Source: Thiomicrorhabdus sediminis (GTDB lineage Bacteria > Pseudomonadota > Gammaproteobacteria > Thiomicrospirales > Thiomicrospiraceae). From it: a DNA stretch of 64,000 nucleotides. The notes under the pieces were generated by a model. The model saw nothing but the letters and a program-made list of their open reading frames with translations, was not told the DNA's origin and searched no databases. The DNA is taken from assembly GCF_005885815.1 (NCBI RefSeq), contig NZ_CP040602.1, positions 1,007,630-1,071,629 of the forward strand, given 5' to 3'. Below, in pieces: positions 1-9,261 of this stretch (the stretch's first letter is position 1; the number at the start of each line of letters is the position of its first letter). The position numbers and the translations under genes are program-made.

Positions 1-618
1 TTGGATAAAACGGGCCGCTGACCAGCTCCAGAGTAACCAAGTCAAACCGAGCATGACCATCAGCAAAGGTGTTGAAAGAACGCTTGCCTTAATCATCATA
101 AAAAAGTTCGGAAAGCCTGGTGTCGCCGTAGCGGCCAATACTGTGATGACCAATACGCCGGCAAAACGCGGCATATTTTGTGCTAAACCGCCAAATAAAC
201 CGGCATAAGCGGCACCGTAACGAGTGACCAGAGCGTGAGCCAATAGCGTTAACACCACTAGCGGAATACTCATGGTCAAAGCGATATAAATCGCTTGCTC
301 TGCCATTGCGGAGGCACTGAAAATCCATAGCAATGCCCAAGTGGATGTGGCCAGAAAGCTTGTCCATAAACCGACATCGCGGATTACCGTTAAACGGAAG
401 GCATAGAACATTGCTGTCGCAGCGGCCCAGATAATAATCCACTCAGGAATATCAATCTGGCTGCTGGCTAGAATCAGCAGGCCGATTTGCGGCCAGATGA
501 CAAACAAAGCCATTCGCAGGTAAGGTTGGCTGATTTTTGCCATGATGGCGTTAAACAGCATACTCATTGGAAACAGCGGTAAAAATACGGCTGCAAGAAG
601 AATCATTAGATTTGTCAT
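1..618 (-). CDS. Partial multi-pass membrane protein downstream of DabB (probable inorganic-carbon transport locus)
   Basis: The frame is open from an ATG at 618 to the window edge, giving at least 206 residues with no stop, so the C-terminus is missing. It begins MTNLMILLAAVFLPLFP and consists mostly of long hydrophobic segments, roughly six or seven visible membrane spans. A Pro-Gly-Phe-Pro turn follows an ATATPG stretch near residue 165, resembling NuoM/NuoL-type antiporter subunits. The dabB stop codon ends at 620 and this ATG begins at 618, so the two are almost certainly translationally coupled. Extra membrane genes are known beside dabA/dabB in some autotrophs. I infer that this is such a partner and that dabA (DUF2309) may lie just outside the window. 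The exact family is not certain. Confidence 0.7.
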   Translation of the reverse strand, partial: MTNLMILLAAVFLPLFPMSMLFNAIMAKISQPYLRMALFVIWPQIGLLILASSQIDIPEWIIIWAAATAMFYAFRLTVIRDVGLWTSFLATSTWALLWIFSASAMAEQAIYIALTMSIPLVVLTLLAHALVTRYGAAYAGLFGGLAQNMPRFAGVLVITVLAATATPGFPNFFMMIKASVLSTPLLMVMLGLTWLLWSWSAARFIQ

Positions 619-619
619 A

Positions 620-2299
620 TCAGCACCACTTGAACCATACATTGAGTTTTGCCGCTAATGCCAGCAGCTTTCGGTTTAGGCTGGCAAACAGGTCGGTCAT
701 ATAGAACTCACGAGAAACCAAAGCATAGAAATTCATCCAAACATGGCTCTGTTTCGAGCTCTTGTTGGCATAGGTGCTGTGAGTGTAATAGACACGCAGC
801 CAGCCAATAATAATGATGATTGCAAGTACACTGATTAGGGTGATAAACCATCCTAGATCGATACCGGCAGCGGCATATAGCTGATCACCGAATTGCTGAT
901 CAGGGTATAGGAATGAATCAAATGCATGACTGATTACCGTATAACCGATTACCACGACTATAAACGAGAACACGATCAGGGCAATCAAGCGCCATGGATT
1001 GCTGGAGCGCATGCTGTAGGTACTGAACAGCAATTGGGCACCGGTGACCCAGCCGAAGAACAATAGGATGATGGCACCTTGTTTCTGAATAAAGTCGGCA
1101 GAAACGAAATAGTGGGCGGCAAATAACACTACTACCGGAACTATTAAAGTGATCATCGCCATAATCAACCAAGGCTGGCGAACTTTAGGCGAGCGTCTTT
1201 CGACAATAAAGGTGTAGAGGTCGTCTTTTGGTATACCGTCGTTATTACGCGCTTCACCAATGACATTACCGGCACTTAAGAATAGCGTGCCTTTGAATAG
1301 ACCATGCGCAATCAGATGGAAAATCGCCAAAGAGAAAGCCCCCAAGCCAACTTCCATAATCATAAAGCCCATTTGTCCCATGGTTGAGTAGCCCAAAGCC
1401 TTTTTAATATCGCTTTGGCTCAACATCAATACAGAGCCGATAACGGCGGTAATCAAACCGACGATAAAGAGCCAGTGAAGGATATCGTTGGTGTGCACAA
1501 AAATCGGTGCGAAACGGTTGATAATAATCCCACCGGCATTAACAATACCGGCATGCATCAAGGCCGAAACCGGGGTTGGCCCTTCCATCGTATAAGGTAA
1601 CCAGATATGCAGGATAAATTGTGCGGAACGGGCAAATGCCGAGACCGCAATCAAAGAAGAAACGGTTTCGGTTAAAGAGAGTCCGAAGTAGGTGGTCGCA
1701 TCTGGGTTTTGCGCGACAAAATCAAAGATAACATTCAAAGACCAGCTGCCGGTCGCTTGGAACAACAGCACTGCCGCAATCACCATGGGTACATCACCGA
1801 AACGGTAGGTGATAAATGTCCAGAAGCTATAACGGAAAGCCGAGTGGCTGCGGTTATCATGACCGAGAAGAAAATACAGAATGACCCCGACCAAATGCCA
1901 GGCAACCAAAAGCATAATCAAATCACCGGCAGCAACCATCAATATCAGTGACGCGGCCATCAGATCAAGCAAGACAAAGAAACGGCCATAACCGGCTTCT
2001 TCGGCCATATAGCGCACTGAGTAGACACGGACAATCAAGCTGATCCCGGAAATCACCATTGCCATCAAGGTGCTTAAAGGGTCAAACATCATGCTGCCCC
2101 AGTTACTACCCCATGAATAAACGGCGTTTGGCGCGCCCGACACATTCAGCGCAAACAGCACAACAGCAATGACAAATGTCAGCGTCGCTATACCGATACT
2201 GATTTGAGAAACCGCTCTGCCCATATTCTGGCTCAGCAGGTGCGTGAGTATGGCAGAGACCAAGGGCAATGCCGGTAAATATTTGATTAACTCTTCCAA
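620..2299 (-). CDS. dabB: DabB-like proton-conducting subunit of an inorganic-carbon (DAB/DAC) transporter, NuoL-related
   Basis: This 559-residue polytopic membrane protein belongs to the NADH-quinone oxidoreductase subunit L / Mrp antiporter superfamily. It is shorter than true NuoL. The conserved signature reads GPTPVSALMHAGIVNAGG at about residues 240-257; the HAGIVNAGG ending is typical of DabB rather than of respiratory NuoL (HAATMV). A QSDIKKALGYST segment follows. No other nuo genes are nearby, which argues against complex I. In characterised DAB systems DabB couples cation flux to the DUF2309 protein DabA, which hydrates CO2 to bicarbonate. The start is a TTG at 2299 preceded at 14-16 nt by AAGGG; no in-frame ATG exists just upstream. 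The next gene starts 1 nt after the stop. Function is inferred from the family. Confidence 0.82.
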   Translation of the reverse strand: MEELIKYLPALPLVSAILTHLLSQNMGRAVSQISIGIATLTFVIAVVLFALNVSGAPNAVYSWGSNWGSMMFDPLSTLMAMVISGISLIVRVYSVRYMAEEAGYGRFFVLLDLMAASLILMVAAGDLIMLLVAWHLVGVILYFLLGHDNRSHSAFRYSFWTFITYRFGDVPMVIAAVLLFQATGSWSLNVIFDFVAQNPDATTYFGLSLTETVSSLIAVSAFARSAQFILHIWLPYTMEGPTPVSALMHAGIVNAGGIIINRFAPIFVHTNDILHWLFIVGLITAVIGSVLMLSQSDIKKALGYSTMGQMGFMIMEVGLGAFSLAIFHLIAHGLFKGTLFLSAGNVIGEARNNDGIPKDDLYTFIVERRSPKVRQPWLIMAMITLIVPVVVLFAAHYFVSADFIQKQGAIILLFFGWVTGAQLLFSTYSMRSSNPWRLIALIVFSFIVVVIGYTVISHAFDSFLYPDQQFGDQLYAAAGIDLGWFITLISVLAIIIIIGWLRVYYTHSTYANKSSKQSHVWMNFYALVSREFYMTDLFASLNRKLLALAAKLNVWFKWC

Positions 2300-2864
2300 G
2301 GTATGTAACCCTTTTCTAGTATTTATTTTATTAGTGGTTTAATCATTGAATTGGCCTAATTTTTTCGACGAATTAGGTTCAAAAATTAACAATCTCTAGA
2401 CAAAGATGACACGAAGATAATGGCTTTCAATAGTCATGTCAAGCCATAACTAAAAGGTTATGCACGGACTGGAAAAAACGCAAATAAGCAAAGAAAAAAA
2501 GCTTATGTGTCCATTAGTTTTTTACTGTAGAGAGGGTGCAGTTTGTACTCATGTTTTATAAGGTGTTTTCAAGGCCAAGAGTATTTTACAGTTATTGCAG
2601 ATATTCTGGTGTTTTGCGGCTTTGATCAAGCTGATAAGAAGTGAGTGGTTTTATTTTTTGCAAATATCAGGGGTTGGTTTGTCTAATTGTCCATGTATTG
2701 CAGTTCGCAGCCAATCTAAAAACGGTTTTTTGAGTAAGTCTAAGTTTGCTAGGTATAGGTGAGCCTTTATTCAATTTAACGGTTTTATCACACATTTTAA
2801 GAAAAAATGGTTTAATGAAAGCCAATCGTTTATTTCTACCTTCCAAAAGAAGGGGGTCAATATA
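2300..2864. other. Intergenic region between divergent dabB and the binding-protein gene
   Basis: This is about 565 bases of AT-rich DNA without a convincing ORF on either strand. It must hold the divergent promoters for the DAB locus (leftward) and for the lipoprotein/GGDEF-EAL pair (rightward). I found no box close enough to consensus to name. A clear Shine-Dalgarno, AAGGGGG at 2850-2856, serves the rightward gene. Confidence 0.6.
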
Positions 2865-3827
2865 GTGAGATATGTATTTGGAATTATTTTAATAGCGTTG
2901 ACTGTTAGTTCTTGTTCGAAAACAGAACAGACAATAAATATCGCTGGAAATAACTGGCTGGGTTATCAGCCATATTATGTCGCGAATGCCTTTCTGAGAA
3001 CAGCTCAAAATATCGATGCTCCGGAACCTGAGAGTGAAATTCAGGCGTTAAGAAGCAACTTTAATATCACCTCACTCAATTCTACCACTTCGGTAATGCG
3101 ACTGATGTCTAATGGTATGTTGGATGGAGCCCTGCTGACTCTGGATGAGGCGATTCGATTTATCGACGAGACTGACATGGAGCTATGTATTGCTCAGGTG
3201 GTTGATTACTCATCTGGTGGTGACGCAATGGTTTCCAAGCAGGGTCTTTTTGAGAACAATCATAACGGTAAAATAAGAATTGGCCATGAGTCTAGTGCTC
3301 TTGGAGGTTATATGTTGAGACGAGCAGTCGAGCATCTAGGGCTGTCATGGGACGATATCGAACCTGTCCTTGTCGAACCAGTTGATCATGTCATGATGTT
3401 TGAGAAGGGGCAAGTGGACGCAATTATCAGTTTCGAACCTTTTTTGACTAAGCTAGTTGATGCTGGGGGGGAAGTTTCTTTTTCCAGCCGACATATCGAA
3501 AAAGAAATTATAGATGTTTTCGCAGTGCTCAAGGATTCATGGAAAAGTAATCGTAATCAATATATCAGTTTCATTGAAGTCATGTGGGCTTATGGGATGG
3601 AGCATGTGCTGCAAAAAAAACCTAGTTCATTGAATTTAATTAGAAGTAATACAGGCATGGACAGTGAACAATTTGACAACGCTTTGCAAGGGATTCACTT
3701 GGTCTCTGTTGAAGAAAATAAAGTGATACTTGACAGTCAATTAAGTGACTCTATTGAGAAAATGAGTGACTATCTTATCGAATCAGGCATGATCAACAAT
3801 CGGGTTGAGCTAGGCAGGTGTGAGTAG
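2865..3827 (+). CDS. NitT/TauT-type periplasmic substrate-binding lipoprotein
   Basis: A 320-residue exported protein. The N-terminal hydrophobic stretch ends in a lipobox (VSSC, Cys17), so it is probably a lipoprotein. The mature part opens with NNWLGYQPYYVA, the ligand-pocket motif of the NitT/TauT/SsuA-like family (type 2 periplasmic binding fold). LGGYMLRRA and VDAIISFEPFLTKL are also family-typical. The start is GTG at 2865 with AAGGGGG 8 nt upstream. There is no ABC permease or ATPase gene alongside. The next gene encodes a membrane c-di-GMP enzyme and starts within about 10 nt. This suggests the protein is a ligand sensor feeding that enzyme rather than a transport component. The ligand cannot be told from sequence. 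Confidence 0.85.
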   Translation: MRYVFGIILIALTVSSCSKTEQTINIAGNNWLGYQPYYVANAFLRTAQNIDAPEPESEIQALRSNFNITSLNSTTSVMRLMSNGMLDGALLTLDEAIRFIDETDMELCIAQVVDYSSGGDAMVSKQGLFENNHNGKIRIGHESSALGGYMLRRAVEHLGLSWDDIEPVLVEPVDHVMMFEKGQVDAIISFEPFLTKLVDAGGEVSFSSRHIEKEIIDVFAVLKDSWKSNRNQYISFIEVMWAYGMEHVLQKKPSSLNLIRSNTGMDSEQFDNALQGIHLVSVEENKVILDSQLSDSIEKMSDYLIESGMINNRVELGRCE

Positions 3828-3837
3828 GAATAATAAT

Positions 3838-6800
3838 ATGCAGCAAAAACCTCTTTGGTTTCTGAAGAGTATTCGTAATCGCATAACTCTAGCAGTATTG
3901 ATCTTAACCATATCTCTTATGGCTTTGTTTACTTATGTCTTTGTGGATGATTTGCGTTCTGAATCAAGAGATAAAGCCTATAGTGAATTGGTGACCACGG
4001 GAACCCTTTTACAGGGCACTCTAAACCGAATGCTTAGACACGGCGGTCATAAATATGTCAATCAGGTGTTGTCTGAACTCTCTGTAAACCCTCATTTTAG
4101 TAATATCTCAATCACTGACAAAAAATGTAAATTATTATTCACGCCTCACTCTTACGATTTGGGAAGATGTCTCGGTGATATTCTTATTGGTGGAAGCACT
4201 TCCACCATTGAAAAAGTTGCTCGAAGTGGAGTCAGTGAATATGTTTTTCTTGATCAGTATGAAAAGTTCATAGTCTATGTGCCCTTGATTGCTCCAAAAG
4301 GCAATTTGTTAGACAAAGAAAGATATGTTTTGGTCATTGAATATGTACTTTTGGATCAGGGAATTCAGGCATTTTTGGATCATTCAAATGAATTGTTTGG
4401 TTTGATTTTAATAATGCTGTTTGTCAGTTTAATGCTTTGGCTTTATTTACACAACAGGCTTACTCAACCGTTAAAACACCTCTCCAATGCGGTAGAAATG
4501 ATGAGTAATGGAGACGTTGTTGAAAACATCCCTTTCAAAACCGCTGATGAAATTGGTTTATTAGCTCGGGCGCTTGAATCGATGTCTATTGAACGTTCTC
4601 TTAACGAGCGTAAACTCCAACGTCTTTCAATGGCTGTTGAACAAGGTTGGGACAGTATTATCGTAACCAACTTAGATGCAAAGATTGAGTTTGTGAATGC
4701 GGCTTTCACGCGAAATACAGGATATTTGGCAGAAGAAGTTGTGGGGCGAAACCCGCGTATTCTTCAAAGTGGCGAAACTCCCCAAGAAACTTATGATGAA
4801 ATGTGGCAAACCCTGATGAGAGGTGATGTCTGGAAAGGTGAATTAATAAATCAGAGAAAAAATGGTGATAAATTTATCGAGTATGCAACCATTAGCCCTG
4901 TTCGCGATAAGAATGGCGAGATATTTAGTTTTATTGGCATAAAACAAGATATTACGGAATTAAAGCAGCTTGAAAAACAAAGAACTGAGGCTGAACGCGC
5001 GGTCAATAGCTTTTTCAATCAAAGAATGTCGCTAAATATGATTGCTACCATGGATGGTAGGATTCAACGTGTAAACCCCGCTTGGGAACGGGTCTTGGGT
5101 TACAGCGTTGATGAGATGGAGGGGAAGCCTTTTATAAATTTTGTACACCCGGATGACAGGGAAAATACTGCAACCGAGCACCAGAACGTCATACTGGGTG
5201 AATCGACTTATGAATTTGAGAATCGATACAGAGATAAAGAAGGCAATTACCATACTTTTATTTGGACCTCGACGATATCTAAAGAAGACAACATAATATA
5301 TGCCGTAGCAAATGACATTACTGAACGAAAAAAAGTCGAAGACAAGCTGCGTGATATTGCTGAAGTATTCCACAGCTCTGGTGAAGGCGTAATGCTTACT
5401 GATGAAAACTGCCTGATCAAGGATGTTAATAATGCCTTCATCAATATCACCGGGTACAGCAAAGAAGAGGTAATCGGAAAAAACCCAAAAATTCTAAGTT
5501 CTGGCCATCATGATCGAGCTTTCTATCAGTCAATGTGGGAGGTTTTAAAGAAGAGTGGCCATTGGAGCGGCGAAATTTGGAATAGACGCTGTAACGGTGA
5601 AGTTTATCCAGAGCTTCTTACTATCAGCAGCGTACTTGATGAATTAGGGAGTCTAAAAGGTTTTGTCGGTGTATTTTCTGATATTACGAATATAAAAGAG
5701 TCAGAACGAAAAATCCGATTTTTAGCACATCATGATCCCTTGACAGAGCTGCCCAACAGACTGTTGCTTGACGCAAGGTTAGGTCACAGTATCAATCACG
5801 CTTCTCGTAATAAACGAAAGCTTGCTGTGATGTTTATTGATGTTGACCGTTTCAAGTATATTAACGACAGCATGGGGCACTCTGTTGGCGATGAATTACT
5901 TCGAGAGTTGGCTTCAAGGTTGATCGGTTTGGTGCGTTCTGAGGACACGGTGTCGCGCATCGGTGGTGATGAGTTTGTCATTATACTGGAGGATGTTTCA
6001 GGAGCGGAAAGCCTCGTTAATATTACTAATAAAATTATGTCGGAAATCAGTTCGCCATTTGAGCTTTCAGGTAACGAAATTCGAATTACAGCCAGTGTAG
6101 GTATCGCTTTTTATCCTGATGATGGAGCAGATAGTAGTCAATTGATGAAAAATGCCGATGCGGCAATGTACCGTGCAAAAGATGCTGGCCGAAATATGTA
6201 TCAGTTCTATACAGAAGATTTAACCAATATCGCATTTGAGCACATGTTTATCGAAAATGCTTTACGTGGGGCTATAGAGCGTGAAGAATTAAGATTGTTT
6301 TTCCAGCCTCAAATCGACTTACATAATAATGAATACGTAGGTATGGAGGTGTTGTTAAGATGGTTTCATCCTGATCAAGGTTTGATCTCCCCAGCACGCT
6401 TTATCCCAATTGCGGAGCAGACAGGAATTATTCGGCAAATAGGCTATTGGGTGTTGTTTAATGCGTGTAAACAAGGCAGGGAATGGCTTGATAGAGGTAT
6501 TGATTTTGGGCGTATTTCTGTAAATGTTGCTGGCCCCCAATTGCAGCACCATGACTGTGTGGCACGACTTATTGATGTTCTTGAACAAACCAGATTTCCA
6601 GCGGAGCTTCTTGAGATTGAGGTTACTGAGGGGTTTGTAATGCGCAACGCAGAGGAGGCAATTGAAAAGCTCAATGTTTTCAGAAAAATGGGTATCAAAA
6701 TCGCTATTGACGACTTTGGTACCGGTTATTCTTCTTTAAGTTACCTGAAAAGGTTGCCTATAGACAAGCTTAAGATAGATCAGTCGTTTGTCCGCGACAT

Positions 6801-6996
6801 TTTGGAGGATGAAAACGATTTGGCGATTGTGCAGTCTGTTATAGCTTTAGGAAAAGCCATGCAGATGAATGTAATAGCCGAGGGTGTAGAGTCTGAAGAA
6901 CAGGCAGAGCTTTTAAATAGTAAAGGGTGTGATCAGGCTCAAGGCTATTTATACGGTCACCCTGTTCCGCCGGAAAAACTTTGGTTTAATATCTGA
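3838..6996 (+). CDS. Membrane-bound PAS-GGDEF-EAL bifunctional c-di-GMP enzyme
   Basis: A 1052-residue protein that makes and/or degrades cyclic di-GMP. From the ATG at 3838 the order is TM1 (about 16-36), periplasmic sensor domain (37-185), TM2 (186-205), HAMP (206-255), three PAS domains (about 265-625), GGDEF (about 635-790) and EAL (about 805-1052). The cyclase site is canonical (RIGGDEF), with an RSED inhibitory-site motif five residues before it. The EAL site reads EVLLRW, an accepted variant, and DDFGTGYSSL, KLKIDQSF and AEGVE are intact, so both halves look catalytic. An upstream GTG at 3820 overlaps the preceding gene. I prefer ATG 3838 because AGGA (3826-3829) lies 8 nt before it. 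The gene is co-transcribed with the binding protein, which probably docks on its periplasmic domain. Confidence 0.93.
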   Translation: MQQKPLWFLKSIRNRITLAVLILTISLMALFTYVFVDDLRSESRDKAYSELVTTGTLLQGTLNRMLRHGGHKYVNQVLSELSVNPHFSNISITDKKCKLLFTPHSYDLGRCLGDILIGGSTSTIEKVARSGVSEYVFLDQYEKFIVYVPLIAPKGNLLDKERYVLVIEYVLLDQGIQAFLDHSNELFGLILIMLFVSLMLWLYLHNRLTQPLKHLSNAVEMMSNGDVVENIPFKTADEIGLLARALESMSIERSLNERKLQRLSMAVEQGWDSIIVTNLDAKIEFVNAAFTRNTGYLAEEVVGRNPRILQSGETPQETYDEMWQTLMRGDVWKGELINQRKNGDKFIEYATISPVRDKNGEIFSFIGIKQDITELKQLEKQRTEAERAVNSFFNQRMSLNMIATMDGRIQRVNPAWERVLGYSVDEMEGKPFINFVHPDDRENTATEHQNVILGESTYEFENRYRDKEGNYHTFIWTSTISKEDNIIYAVANDITERKKVEDKLRDIAEVFHSSGEGVMLTDENCLIKDVNNAFINITGYSKEEVIGKNPKILSSGHHDRAFYQSMWEVLKKSGHWSGEIWNRRCNGEVYPELLTISSVLDELGSLKGFVGVFSDITNIKESERKIRFLAHHDPLTELPNRLLLDARLGHSINHASRNKRKLAVMFIDVDRFKYINDSMGHSVGDELLRELASRLIGLVRSEDTVSRIGGDEFVIILEDVSGAESLVNITNKIMSEISSPFELSGNEIRITASVGIAFYPDDGADSSQLMKNADAAMYRAKDAGRNMYQFYTEDLTNIAFEHMFIENALRGAIEREELRLFFQPQIDLHNNEYVGMEVLLRWFHPDQGLISPARFIPIAEQTGIIRQIGYWVLFNACKQGREWLDRGIDFGRISVNVAGPQLQHHDCVARLIDVLEQTRFPAELLEIEVTEGFVMRNAEEAIEKLNVFRKMGIKIAIDDFGTGYSSLSYLKRLPIDKLKIDQSFVRDILEDENDLAIVQSVIALGKAMQMNVIAEGVESEEQAELLNSKGCDQAQGYLYGHPVPPEKLWFNI

Positions 6997-7187
6997 TTTG
7001 TGCAATGTTTTTTGCAGTAAATTGAGACGGTTTACAAGAACGTCGTTAACTCTTTTTACATTGGTTAGTCATGCAAGTTGTTAAGTAAATTGATCTTCAG
7101 ATTGAAGATATTACAACCAAGAAAACGGCCGGTTGAAAAAAAATGGCAGAGTCTGTTTCACATTTTATTGCTGAATTATTGAAAATT

Positions 7188-7544
7188 TGGTGGAGCTGGG
7201 AGGAGTCGAACCCCCGTCCGCGGAGCCTCCATCTAAAAATCTACATGTTTATTTGGTCTATTAATTTAACCTGAATGCTGCCCGACCAGCAGGGATCACA
7301 TTAGGCGAGTTTGTAAAGTTTAATGCCAACTACCCAAACACGCAGCGGACACGGTTCTGTGAGATATGATACAGCGTTAGGGGCCACAGACAGCTTTCCT
7401 AGGCTGCACCAGCGGGATTAAGCCGCTAGAGCGTAGTTATCGTCGTTTGCAACTATAACAAAATGAAATAAAGATTTACGTGCATCATTCAGGCACGACA
7501 TGCATTTTAAACTTTGTACTCCCCGTCGAAACCAGTGCAGCCCC
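7188..7544 (-). ncRNA. ssrA: tmRNA (ssrA)
   Basis: Transfer-messenger RNA that rescues stalled ribosomes with SmpB. On the minus strand the 5' end (7544) reads GGGGCTGCACTGGTTTCGAC and the 3' end (7188) reads GGTTCGACTCC...AGCTCCACCA. The two ends pair as an acceptor stem. The tag reading frame runs from GCA at 7450 to TAA ending at 7418 and encodes ANDDNYALAA, one residue different from the E. coli tag (ANDENYALAA). The mature length is about 357 nt, normal for a one-piece tmRNA. The smpB gene lies just upstream on the same strand. Confidence 0.97.
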
Positions 7545-7692
7545 GAATAGGAAAAGTTTGTTTGCAAAGATATACAAACCAGACTTTTAAAGAACGTTTA
7601 ATTCAGTGGGTATTATTGGGGCTAAGTCAGTAAAATTCAAGGGCAGGGTGCGATTATTGATGAAATAATTCGCCCTGAGGACGGGGATGCTT

Positions 7693-8169
7693 TTAGCGCG
7701 TCATTTTCATTAGGCGCTGTTTGTCACGATTCCAGTCGCGTTCTTTGATGGTGGCGCGTTTATCGTGCTGCTTTTTCCCTTTGGCGAGACCGATGGCCAG
7801 TTTGACCTTACCTTGTTTCCAGTATAGCTCTAGGGGTATAACGGTGGTTCCCTGAGTATCGACCAAACCACGCAGACGATTGATTTCACGGCGGTGCAGT
7901 AGCAATGGGCGAGTACGTAAAGGGTCGTTATTGGTATGAGTTGAGGCGGTAATCAACGGAGTAATCAAGGCGCCAAATAGAAACGCTTGATCGTCTTTGA
8001 AAATCACATAGCTTTCGCCGAGCTGTATTTTACCGGCCCTCAGGCTTTTCACTTCCCAGCCTTGAAGACTTAGTCCGGCTTCCAGAGTCTCTTCGATAAA
8101 ATAGTCGAAACGCGCTTTTTTATTGACTGCAATAGAATTTGGGTTTGCGCCTTTTTTCTTTTTTGCCAT
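7693..8169 (-). CDS. smpB: SsrA-binding protein SmpB
   Basis: A 158-residue protein matching SmpB in length and sequence. It has a lysine-rich N-terminus (MAKKKKG), an OB-fold core with [18 protein letters not shown] and [11 protein letters not shown], the KKQHDKR motif and a basic C-terminal tail ([11 protein letters not shown]) that reads the empty mRNA channel. It delivers alanyl-tmRNA to stalled ribosomes and is essential for trans-translation. The ssrA gene lies about 150 bases downstream on the same strand, a common linkage. The start is ATG at 8169. Confidence 0.97.
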   Translation of the reverse strand: MAKKKKGANPNSIAVNKKARFDYFIEETLEAGLSLQGWEVKSLRAGKIQLGESYVIFKDDQAFLFGALITPLITASTHTNNDPLRTRPLLLHRREINRLRGLVDTQGTTVIPLELYWKQGKVKLAIGLAKGKKQHDKRATIKERDWNRDKQRLMKMTR

Positions 8170-8316
8170 GGTGTTCTTCTAAATCCTAAACTGAAATAAA
8201 ACGATACTTGATTGTTTTAGCCTGTTATTGCTCAATGCGCAGGCATTATAGCAAAGATATCGTTATGGATTGCTTTGTTAAACGCTCGGTTTCAGGCAAA
8301 TAACAGGTCGAGCCTT

Positions 8317-9060
8317 TTATTTGATTTTTCGTTTGGTCAGGCAAAACTCCATCACGTTTTGCGGTACCGCTTTTAGCATACGTTGGGTGTCTAAGTTGAA
8401 TTGGCGCTTATGGCCGTTATCGCTGATTAAAGTGATATCCAGGTTTTCTTGGTTGGCGATCGCTTCATTCAGCTGTTCAAAGAAATCCCTGGCCTCGTCA
8501 TTCGTTGTCGCTTGTCTAAAGCTGGGCATCTCTTCAAAGGTAAAAGAGAAGAATCCACTCATTCCCAGCAAACCTTCGCTTTGTTTGAGTTCCGTTTTAA
8601 ACAGCTTGCTTAGGTGGTTGGTTTGTCCGCCAATGGAAAGACGATAACTCTCCGAGCTTGATTCGCTTTTGACTTTTAATGTTTGTTTGCTGTCATAGAT
8701 ATAGCCGTGTTTGGCATATTTTGACGAGGCATTGGGCAGTTCGCCGTCTTCCATTAAGTTTTTTTGTTGTTCGGTGTATTGTATGCTGAAGTTGGTGAAG
8801 AAAGGGTTGCAGCGCAAGAAAAAGGCCGCTTCTTGACTGAAGTCAGCGGGAATAAACAACACCTTGGCGGTATCGAGTTTTTCGCTAAAATCATCGCCTT
8901 CATAATTAACCACCCAAGTATTCTTTAATGGCTTGTGGGCTGGGTTTTCGATTAACTTTTCCTCAAAGGCGAGGGTGTTACCACTAATCAATATGGCTGA
9001 GATCAATAAGCCAAAGCAGAACGGAGTGGTAAATTTTGTCTGATGAGTGTTAGCTGCCAT
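8317..9060 (-). CDS. Uncharacterised secreted protein
   Basis: About 247 residues beginning MAANTHQTKF. An N-terminal hydrophobic segment (CFGLLISAILISG) ends near NTLAFEE and looks like a Sec signal peptide, so the product is likely periplasmic. I do not recognise the family. The mature part is soluble, with two cysteines (in RCNPFF and EFCLTK) that could form a disulfide. I chose the ATG at 9060 because AGGA lies 7 nt upstream. A GTG at 9081 would add seven charged residues before the signal peptide and has no good ribosome binding site. It lies upstream of smpB on the same strand but about 150 bases away, so the two may be separate units. Confidence 0.75.
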   Translation of the reverse strand: MAANTHQTKFTTPFCFGLLISAILISGNTLAFEEKLIENPAHKPLKNTWVVNYEGDDFSEKLDTAKVLFIPADFSQEAAFFLRCNPFFTNFSIQYTEQQKNLMEDGELPNASSKYAKHGYIYDSKQTLKVKSESSSESYRLSIGGQTNHLSKLFKTELKQSEGLLGMSGFFSFTFEEMPSFRQATTNDEARDFFEQLNEAIANQENLDITLISDNGHKRQFNLDTQRMLKAVPQNVMEFCLTKRKIK

Positions 9061-9261
9061 TTTCTTTTCCTGTTTGATCACCGGTTACAAGTCATGTGCA
9101 AATGCTGATTCATTCTAACATTGTTAATCAATAGGTTTGCAGCGCTTAAATTTATTCTCTCTTTGCTGCTTTAATAACGGTTGAATCAACGGGTTTGTTA
9201 TAATGCCGCTAGTTTCAAATTGTTCAGCCCTATTGAGGCAATCAGATAATTTAGTTAAGTT

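Noticed and set aside
89-442. Open reading frame of 117 codons on the minus strand
   Set aside because: It lies out of frame inside the genuine partial membrane-protein gene (1-618) and encodes a Cys/Arg-rich sequence typical of a shadow frame.
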